Shown: one piece after another, positions 1-5,648 of the stretch | Layout of the letters: each line of letters opens with the position of its first letter | How positions within the stretch are numbered: position 1 is the stretch's first letter | The notes under the pieces: model-generated | The model's input: only the letters and a program-made list of their open reading frames with translations | Database searches by the model: none | Told to the model about the DNA's origin: nothing | Made by a program: the position numbers and the translations under genes | Source of the DNA: Actinomycetes bacterium | GTDB taxonomy: Bacteria; Actinomycetota; Acidimicrobiia; Acidimicrobiales; Acidimicrobiaceae | Length of the DNA: 6,486 nt | Direction of reading: 5' to 3' | NCBI GenBank assembly: GCA_021823045.1 | Contig: JAKAPB010000115.1 | Location: forward strand, 1-6,486

Positions 1-542
1 TCGACGAGCATCGCAAGGTGAGAAAGCCCATCCGACGAAACGTACTGTTTGTACGATACCACTTTGTAGTGGTAACCAGAAGTACTTGGGCTCTTCGACA
101 AGGGATCATCCGGTACGAAGATGGACCGCAACGTGGCGAGCTTGAATACCGCCTTTTGCTGTGGGGTCAGCTCGAGCTGCTGGGCGACTCCGAATGGCTT
201 GAGCGATGATAGGCCCTTCTGATTTGCTAGGCTCAGCCCCTTGTCTGCGGAAAAAATCTCCGTCCATTCGGTCTGGTCCAAAGAGCGGAGCTGTGCGGGG
301 GTTATCTTCGAATCGTTTGCCAAGACGACCTGATCCTGCGAAAACGATGCCCAATTAGCCGGAAAACGGAAGTAGGAGTCACCGCCTGAAACATTGGTAT
401 GGCTAACGTAGTTAAACCTCGTACTCATGAGCGAACTCGAGATGATCCCCACTGCGATCAGAGCCAAAACTCCAGCCAGAGCAATTGGCACCGCCCGCTG
501 TAGCCTTCCACCTACACCACCAAGTGTCAAATGAGACCTCAT
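1..542 (-). CDS. Exported or membrane-anchored protein of unknown function, 5' part only (runs off the left edge)
   Basis: I translated the minus strand from the ATG at 542-540. It stays open for 180 codons to the window edge, so this is the N-terminal portion of a longer protein. Residues 1-16 include several Arg residues. Residues about 17-37 (VPIALAGVLALIAVGIISSS) form a hydrophobic signal-anchor or signal peptide with no lipobox cysteine. The remainder is polar, with Ser, Thr, Gln and aromatic residues, and looks extracytoplasmic; it includes a stretch YFRFPANWASFSQDQ. I recognise no family and no catalytic motif. The ATG at 542 keeps the whole hydrophobic segment, whereas the next ATG (428) would remove it. 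No clear Shine-Dalgarno precedes 542. The gene follows groEL on the same strand but is separated by a strong terminator and 430 bp, so it is probably transcribed on its own. That it is a real gene is fairly likely; its function is unknown. Confidence 0.7.
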   Translation of the reverse strand, partial: MRSHLTLGGVGGRLQRAVPIALAGVLALIAVGIISSSLMSTRFNYVSHTNVSGGDSYFRFPANWASFSQDQVVLANDSKITPAQLRSLDQTEWTEIFSADKGLSLANQKGLSSLKPFGVAQQLELTPQQKAVFKLATLRSIFVPDDPLSKSPSTSGYHYKVVSYKQYVSSDGLSHLAMLV

Positions 543-575
543 CTGGTCCGATACCAACTCTTATCCCACTCAAAG

Positions 576-607
576 TTCAATTCCCTACCGAGTAGGAAAT
601 TCAATTC
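576..607. promoter_or_regulatory. Operator-like repeat upstream of the exported-protein gene
   Basis: The octamer TTCAATTC occurs at 576-583 and again at 600-607. Between the copies is a short inverted repeat, CCTAC (584-588) and GTAGG (592-596), with a CGA loop. The element ends 34 bp upstream of the start codon at 542, where a repressor or activator site would be expected. No regulator can be named and no promoter hexamers were resolved, so this rests on repeat structure and position only. Confidence 0.3.
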
Positions 608-751
608 TTCCAAGCAAACCTGTGAATGAACTAAAAGCCCCCTTGTAAAACCGAGACGCAATGGCGTAAAAATCCCAATCGGCCCCGGGACCAATGTCCA
701 GCTGTAAAAAATCCCTGCCTGTAAAAATAGTGGGCGCGCCGATACACCCAC

Positions 752-760
752 TTATCCACA
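752..760 (+). promoter_or_regulatory. Consensus DnaA box (TTATCCACA)
   Basis: The nonamer at 752-760 matches the strong bacterial DnaA box TTATCCACA exactly. It lies 17 bp before a 13-bp tandem repeat and just after a run of four GTAAAA motifs (645, 666, 704 and 721). I found no second good box nearby, and no dnaA, dnaN, gyrB or rpmH gene is present, so I do not call this oriC. A single perfect nonamer could also occur by chance in a window of this size. Confidence 0.4.
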
Positions 761-777
761 GTCATTTTCTAAAATTA

Positions 778-901
778 CTATCAATGTCAGCTATCAATGT
801 CAGCTATCAATGTCAGCTATCAATGTCAGCTATCAATGTCAGCTATCAATGTCAGCTATCAATGTCAGCTATCAATGTCAGCTATCAATGTCAGCTATCA
901 A
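778..901. repeat. Perfect 13-bp tandem repeat, about 9.5 copies
   Basis: The unit CTATCAATGTCAG (minus strand CTGACATTGATAG) begins at 778 and repeats without any mismatch nine times to 894. A partial copy, CTATCAA, follows to 901. It lies just beyond the groEL terminator and ends 235 bp before the start of the next minus-strand gene. Perfect identity among copies points to recent expansion by replication slippage, so copy number is probably variable. Thirteen is not a multiple of three, so the repeat rotates through all reading frames and is unlikely to be coding. It could be a neutral minisatellite or a multi-site protein-binding array. Confidence 0.95.
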
Positions 902-910
902 GAAAACCAA

Positions 911-939
911 GAAGGGGATACAAAAATTGCATCCCCTTC
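911..939 (-). terminator. Rho-independent terminator of groEL
   Basis: On the minus-strand transcript the arms GAAGGGGATGCAA and TTGTATCCCCTTC pair over 13 bp with one G-U pair and a UUU loop. A U-rich tail (TTGGTTTTCTTG) follows at about 910-899. It starts 33 nt after the groEL stop codon. The stem is also nearly symmetric on the plus strand but lacks a U-run there, so it most likely serves groEL only. Confidence 0.9.
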
Positions 940-972
940 ATCCAAATTGGTCTCGCCTGACGGCGATGTGAT

Positions 973-2650
<1,678 letters not shown>

Positions 2651-2713
2651 TAACACCATAGACGGAAATCCCAGCCTTCGACACCCCAATCTTTTTCGAT
2701 CGGACTCATCTGC

Positions 2714-2743
2714 TGCATATAGTTGCATATAGGTTGCATATAG
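2714..2743. repeat. Three helically phased TGCATATAG direct repeats upstream of groEL
   Basis: The nonamer TGCATATAG occurs at 2714-2722, 2724-2732 and 2735-2743, with starts 10 and 11 bp apart, about one helical turn. All three copies would therefore face the same side of the DNA. They sit 64-93 bp upstream of CIRCE. This could be a cooperative binding site for a second groEL regulator or a remnant of local duplication. No regulator can be assigned from sequence. Confidence 0.45.
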
Positions 2744-2770
2744 GAGAGCAAAAACATCAAATCAGTCGGA

Positions 2771-2820
2771 GCGCACCTGCGCAGCAGCCACGAATGAGTG
2801 CCACCACTGCGCAGGTGAGC
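2771..2820 (-). terminator. Possible terminator hairpin after the sulfur-carrier gene
   Basis: CACCTGCGCAG (2774-2784) and CTGCGCAGGTG (2807-2817) form a perfect 11-bp GC-rich inverted repeat around a 22-nt loop, with two further pairs beyond one mismatch. It begins 33 nt downstream of the sulfur-carrier stop codon and before the groEL control region, so a terminator for the upstream operon is the simplest reading. The downstream T-run on the minus strand is about 20 nt away rather than adjacent, so it could instead be a protein-binding site. Confidence 0.45.
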
Positions 2821-2852
2821 GATTTTCTGGCATCAAGGTCACCTTGGGGTAG

Positions 2853-3131
2853 CTAGATTCCCCCGGCGACCGCTGGAACTATCGATACCACGGACTGATC
2901 AGCGACCTCCGTGTCGAGGCCATCGAGAAATCTAACGTCCTCATCAGAGACAAAGACGTTAATGAACCTCCGGAGCTTTCCTTCGTCGTCGAAGATCCTC
3001 GACTTCAGCTCGGGGTAGACGCCGCTCAGTTCTCCAAGTACCGCTGAGAGTTTTCCAGACTGGAGGGCGATCTCGGGTGAACCGTTGGTCAATGGGCGTA
3101 GTTGGGTGGGAATTCGGACGGTGACTGACAT
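2853..3131 (-). CDS. MoaD/ThiS/CysO-family sulfur-carrier protein with C-terminal Gly-Gly-Ile
   Basis: This is a 92-residue beta-grasp (ubiquitin-like) protein. Such carriers are adenylated and then converted to a C-terminal thiocarboxylate that donates sulfur to a biosynthetic enzyme. It closely resembles, from memory, mycobacterial CysO: the start VTVRIPTQLRP, the middle GKLRRFINVFVSDEDVRF (about 51-68) and the end VPAVAGG all match. CysO ends at Gly-Gly, but here an Ile follows (GGG GGA ATC TAG). An extra residue would have to be removed before activation, as JAMM-type proteases do for QbsE and HcyS. No such protease is in the window. The gene starts 3 nt after the threonine synthase-like stop codon, with a GAGGAG Shine-Dalgarno (3144-3139) inside the end of that gene, so it is operonic and probably translationally coupled. 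The cysteine pathway partner cysM is absent. A MoaD or ThiS role is less likely because no molybdopterin or thiamine genes are nearby. Confidence 0.88.
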   Translation of the reverse strand: MSVTVRIPTQLRPLTNGSPEIALQSGKLSAVLGELSGVYPELKSRIFDDEGKLRRFINVFVSDEDVRFLDGLDTEVADQSVVSIVPAVAGGI

Positions 3132-3134
3132 CTC

Positions 3135-3476
3135 TTAGCTCCTCAAATCTTGTAATAGTGCGGAAAACTGCTCCAAGTTCGGCTTTATCGTCGCGGTGAC
3201 TTCGCTCGAAGGAGCCAAGGCTTCGACGGTCTTTTGCCCATTACCGGTTATGTAGCAAACGACGGTCTCGTCTTTCGAAATCTTCTGCTCCTCTACCAGT
3301 TTTTTCAGAGTCGCAACGGTCACGCCGCCTGCGGTCTCCGCAAATATTCCCTCCGTTTGGGCTAAAAGTCGGATTCCAGCTATGACCTCTTCGTCGCTTA
3401 CCGACCCAAATTCTCCACCGGTCTTTCTCACGACGTCTAGCGCATATACGCCATCCGCCGGATTACCAATCGCAAG
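3135..3476 (-). pseudogene. C-terminal part of the threonine synthase-like gene, beyond an in-frame TAA
   Basis: This stretch continues the frame of the 4373-3477 reading frame directly after its TAA. It reads LAIGNPADGVYALDVVRK and then about 95 further family-typical residues. These include TEGIFAETAGGVTVA and CYITGNGQKT, the latter a glycine-rich loop expected to help hold the cofactor. With the first 298 codons the full product would be 412 residues, normal for this enzyme family. There is no frameshift: a single codon interrupts the alignment, where a Ser (TCA to TAA) would be natural after TIAK. The only internal start is a GTG at 3431 without a Shine-Dalgarno, so independent translation is doubtful. 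Possible explanations are a recent nonsense mutation, a sequencing or assembly error, or stop-codon readthrough. Confidence 0.85.
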
Positions 3477-4373
3477 TTACTTTGCGATGGTAGAGGGCTT
3501 CTGGGGTTTGATGAACTCCGCCCCGGAAAAGAAGGCACTCGCCACCGGAGAGCACCCTGTTGGTTGTGCCCCCGAAACCTTCACATTCGGTTGATCATTT
3601 ACCAAACCGACCTTGTACAACTCGTTGAATCCCTTGTTAATCTTGGTCAACTGTGACCCCGAACCCACCGGAACTACCACATGGTCCGGGAATCGCCATC
3701 CGAGCTGTTCGGCCACTTCGTAAGCGAGGGTTTTCGAACCCTCCGAATAGTAAGTTCGCAAGTTGACGTTGACAAACGCCCACTCCGGCTCTTCGGAGGC
3801 TATTTCCGCACAGAGTCGATTGACGTCGTCGTAATTGCCGTCGATAGCCACGACGGTGCCCCCGTAGACCGAAGTGGCTATTACCTTCGCTGACTCCAGG
3901 TTCGATGGGACGAATACGTAGCTCTCCATGCCCGCCCATGCTGCGTGGGCGGCAACCGAATTGGCTAGGTTTCCAGTTGAGGCACACGCCGCCACCTTGA
4001 AACCGAGTTCCTTGGCCTTTGAAAGGGCGACCGATACCACTCGGTCTTTAAAGGATCCCGTTGGATTGAGGGTGTCATTTTTGATATACAGTTCGCCAAT
4101 CCCGAGGACCTTGGCAAGGTTGCGAGCTCGAACCAACGGTGTCCAGCCAGCTCCAAGGTCTACGTACTCGTCAGACTCGACCGGAAGAAGGTCCCTATAA
4201 CGCCAGATGGTGCCGGGTCCTTTTTCGATCGTGTCCCTCGAAACGTGGGCGGCGATTCCCTCGTAGTCATAGTCGACTTCCAGAGGGCCAAAACAGAATT
4301 CACAGACGTGCAGAGCCTCAATCGGATACGCGTGGCCACACTCCCTACAACGGAGTGCCTTGACAAAAGACAC
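3477..4373 (-). CDS. thrC: Threonine synthase-like PLP enzyme (O-phosphohomoserine-using), interrupted at codon 299
   Basis: This is a fold-type II pyridoxal-phosphate enzyme of the threonine synthase family, which converts O-phosphohomoserine to threonine and phosphate. A Cys-x2-Cys pair at 9/12 and another at 24/27 form the N-terminal zinc-ribbon seen in one branch of the family. Next come GAGWTPLV (74-81), NPTGSFKDR with the cofactor lysine Lys109, STGNLANS (132-139), VNLRTYYSEGSKTLAYE (203-219) and the cofactor-loop motif PVGSGSQ (235-241). Translation stops at a TAA in the middle of the conserved segment TIAK-x-LAIGNPADG, leaving 298 of an expected 412 residues. The GTG start is set by a textbook AGGAGG five bases upstream. 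A SAM riboswitch lies immediately before that, and a sulfur-carrier gene follows after 3 nt, which raises the possibility of homocysteine rather than threonine synthesis. As read, the truncated protein lacks its C-terminal glycine-rich loop and would probably be inactive. Confidence 0.9.
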   Translation of the reverse strand: MSFVKALRCRECGHAYPIEALHVCEFCFGPLEVDYDYEGIAAHVSRDTIEKGPGTIWRYRDLLPVESDEYVDLGAGWTPLVRARNLAKVLGIGELYIKNDTLNPTGSFKDRVVSVALSKAKELGFKVAACASTGNLANSVAAHAAWAGMESYVFVPSNLESAKVIATSVYGGTVVAIDGNYDDVNRLCAEIASEEPEWAFVNVNLRTYYSEGSKTLAYEVAEQLGWRFPDHVVVPVGSGSQLTKINKGFNELYKVGLVNDQPNVKVSGAQPTGCSPVASAFFSGAEFIKPQKPSTIAK

Positions 4374-4378
4374 CTTTT

Positions 4379-4384
4379 CCTCCT
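4379..4384 (-). promoter_or_regulatory. Strong Shine-Dalgarno (AGGAGG) abutting the riboswitch
   Basis: AGGAGG on the minus strand lies 5 nt before the GTG at 4373 and fixes that start. Only 1 nt (U) separates it from the last nucleotide of the riboswitch aptamer. Folding of the aptamer's closing helix should therefore directly affect ribosome access, which favours translational rather than transcriptional control. Confidence 0.85.
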
Positions 4385-4385
4385 A

Positions 4386-4469
4386 GCATCGATCGGGCAT
4401 TGGCACCTGGCGACTAAACGCTGGTTGCCGCGGCATCATAGGGCCCGTCCCTCAACCGCTCTGGATGAC
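4386..4469 (-). ncRNA. S-adenosylmethionine riboswitch (SAM-I clan, compact form without P4)
   Basis: The minus-strand leader carries the SAM-I core in order: AGAG (4462-4459), GAGGGACGGGCCC (4453-4441), UAUGAUG, GGCAACC (4429-4423) and GGUGCCAA (4407-4400). Helix P2 is formed by GCGG (4459-4456) with CCGC (4433-4430). A short P3, GCG-UUUAGU-CGC, follows. P1 closes by CAUC (4467-4464) with GAUG (4390-4387). The hairpin P4 normally found between GGUGC-x-AA and the 3' strand of P1 in classical SAM-I RNAs is missing, so this is closer to the SAM-IV or SAM-I/IV variant type. SAM-I and SAM-IV RNAs usually repress methionine and sulfur genes when SAM is abundant. Here the target is the threonine synthase-like gene and the sulfur carrier. 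The core match is strong; the exact subclass is an inference. Confidence 0.88.
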
Positions 4470-4483
4470 TAAGACCTAACCGA

Positions 4484-4508
4484 GGTCGGAAACCGACCCT
4501 TAATAGGG
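4484..4508 (-). other. Two overlapping, mutually exclusive hairpins before the riboswitch
   Basis: GGTCGG (4484-4489) pairs with CCGACC (4493-4498) around a three-base loop. CCCT (4497-4500) pairs with AGGG (4505-4508) around TAAT. The two share bases 4497-4498, so both cannot form at once. The element lies 27-50 nt downstream of the glycerate kinase stop. It may be a weak terminator for that gene or part of the riboswitch leader; there is no U-run to decide. The AT-rich stretch 4509-4534 beside it is a plausible place for the thrC promoter, but I could not define hexamers. Confidence 0.35.
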
Positions 4509-4534
4509 AACTTAGCTATATTTATCTAAACACT

Positions 4535-5560
4535 TTACCGCGAAAGTAAACCCTCTACGCAATTCTTGACGAGTGACTCCATCTCTTTGGGCTTCGGTAT
4601 CGCCTGCGAAGTCGGATCACCAATTAGCGCAACCTTGCAACCTAAGTCATTCGCCTTGCTGATCCCGTCTTCAGTCGCCCGCCCGGCGATTATAAAACAG
4701 TCAATTCCCAGGGTGTGAGCGAGCTCGGCGATCGATCCTACGACCTTGCCAGTGAATGAGGTCGAGTCGAGTTGTCCTTCGCCGGTGATCACTAGGCTCG
4801 CCCTTTTGAGGTAGCTTCCCAATTGCAGGTAGTCGGAGACGAAATCGAATCCCGACACGATCTGGGCCCCGGCAACATAGAGCGCCCCCGCCAAACCACC
4901 GGCCGCCCCAGCACCATCGACCTCGGTCACGTCGATCCCCTTCTCTGCGAGAAATCGATCCGCAACAACCTGCAGGCGATGGGTCAATTCACGTACCTGG
5001 AACTCGTTAGCACCTTTCTGTGCTCCAAACTCCCGAGCTGCGTCCAAAAACCTGGTACGAGTGTCGACTAGCGCCCGCAAAGTCACCCCCCCAAAGCGCC
5101 CGAGGGGTTCCATCGCCTCCAAAGCCCCTACTCCGCCGTCTATGGTCGCCGACCCGCCACAGCCCACGAGAACCTCTTCTGCTCCTCGTTCTATGGCCTT
5201 GACGATCAGCTGACCAGTTCCTTTTGTGGTGGCCCGCATCGGATCATTCCCCGTGGCCCCACCGACCAGGGAGAGACCTGACGCCTTGGCCATCTCGATG
5301 ACCGCAGTCTTCTCCCTCATCGACCACTTCGCAAGGATCTCCCCTCCGAGGGGCGAGGTGACCAAATCTTCAAAGACCTCCCCTCCGATTGCATCGAGTA
5401 GGCCCTCCCCGCCATCGGACATAGCAAAACAGACGCTTTGGTATCCCAATCCCTCGGCTACCTCTTCGCACCAGCGAGCAACCTCAAACGCCGATGCGGT
5501 CCCTTTGAATTTATCGGGAGCTATAACCAGCACAAATGTGTCGTCCATTCTGATCAGCAT
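4535..5560 (-). CDS. Glycerate 2-kinase (GarK/GlxK family)
   Basis: This cytoplasmic kinase phosphorylates D-glycerate with ATP to 2-phosphoglycerate, feeding glyoxylate or serine-derived carbon into glycolysis. Family motifs appear in order: APDKFKG (14-20), MSDGGEG (47-53), GCGGSATIDGG (133-143), FGAQKGA (178-184), GAGAAGGLAG (216-225) and TGEGQLDSTSFTGKV (259-273). At 337-341 residues it is shorter than the usual 370-380. The missing part lies between GALEAM and the VDTRTRFLDAA segment, where relatives carry a longer connecting region. The start is uncertain: ATG at 5560 and ATG at 5548 (MDDTFVLVIAPDK) are in frame, and neither has a Shine-Dalgarno. The second fits the family N-terminus better. 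Both lie in a 13-bp repeat cluster. The neighbours do not suggest a glycerate pathway operon, so it is probably an independent gene. Confidence 0.93.
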   Translation of the reverse strand: MLIRMDDTFVLVIAPDKFKGTASAFEVARWCEEVAEGLGYQSVCFAMSDGGEGLLDAIGGEVFEDLVTSPLGGEILAKWSMREKTAVIEMAKASGLSLVGGATGNDPMRATTKGTGQLIVKAIERGAEEVLVGCGGSATIDGGVGALEAMEPLGRFGGVTLRALVDTRTRFLDAAREFGAQKGANEFQVRELTHRLQVVADRFLAEKGIDVTEVDGAGAAGGLAGALYVAGAQIVSGFDFVSDYLQLGSYLKRASLVITGEGQLDSTSFTGKVVGSIAELAHTLGIDCFIIAGRATEDGISKANDLGCKVALIGDPTSQAIPKPKEMESLVKNCVEGLLSR

Positions 5561-5583
5561 TTCTGATCAGCATTTCTGATCAG
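5546..5583. repeat. Three 13-bp direct repeats over the glycerate kinase start
   Basis: CATTTCTGATCAG occurs perfectly at 5558-5570 and 5571-5583, and once as a 12-bp version lacking one T at 5546-5557. On the minus strand each unit ends in an ATG (5573, 5560 and 5548). The 13-bp spacing puts the 5573 ATG out of frame with the gene, while the 12-bp first copy keeps 5560 and 5548 in frame. Each unit also contains the palindrome TGATCA. Confidence 0.9.
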
Positions 5584-5594
5584 CTATGCATGTG

Positions 5595-5617
5595 GTCAGG
5601 TCTATATACGTCAGGTC
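5595..5617. promoter_or_regulatory. GTCAGGTC direct repeat flanking TATATA upstream of glycerate kinase
   Basis: GTCAGGTC occurs at 5595-5602 and 5610-5617, separated by TATATAC. On the minus strand the TATATA could be a -10 element, with the first and last bases of the repeat forming regulator half-sites. It lies 35-57 bp before the first in-frame ATG. No good -35 hexamer is visible at the usual distance, so this remains a candidate control site. Confidence 0.3.
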
Positions 5618-5648
5618 CGTCAATGTGGTGTAATAGCCAGTGACTTCG

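Noticed and set aside
539..751. 70-codon minus-strand frame whose stop overlaps the exported-protein start (ATGA)
   Set aside because: It begins with GTG over the DnaA box region, has no Shine-Dalgarno, no recognisable protein character and spans the operator-like repeats. The stop-start overlap is probably chance.
752..901. Chromosomal or plasmid replication origin (DnaA box plus iteron-like repeats)
   Set aside because: There is only one DnaA box and no dnaA, rep or partition gene, and the flanks are ordinary chromosomal genes. Kept only as a low-level observation.
778..901. CRISPR array
   Set aside because: Units are 13 bp and directly abutting without spacers, which is a tandem repeat and not a CRISPR.
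694..960. Plus-strand frame translating the 13-bp tandem repeat as a 13-residue peptide repeat
   Set aside because: A 13-bp perfect repeat gives such a peptide in any open frame. There is no ribosome-binding site, and the frame runs through the groEL terminator.
2651..2713. Defined -35/-10 promoter for groEL
   Set aside because: TATGGT and TGTTAT are possible -10 elements next to CIRCE, but neither has a reasonable -35 at 16-18 bp, so no call is made.
3135..3431. Independent short protein starting at the GTG at 3431
   Set aside because: It is in the same frame as the upstream threonine synthase part and continues its conserved sequence. No Shine-Dalgarno precedes the GTG.
3477..3479. Selenocysteine or pyrrolysine recoding at the internal stop
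   Set aside because: The codon is TAA, not TGA or TAG, and the position is expected to be Ser rather than a catalytic residue.
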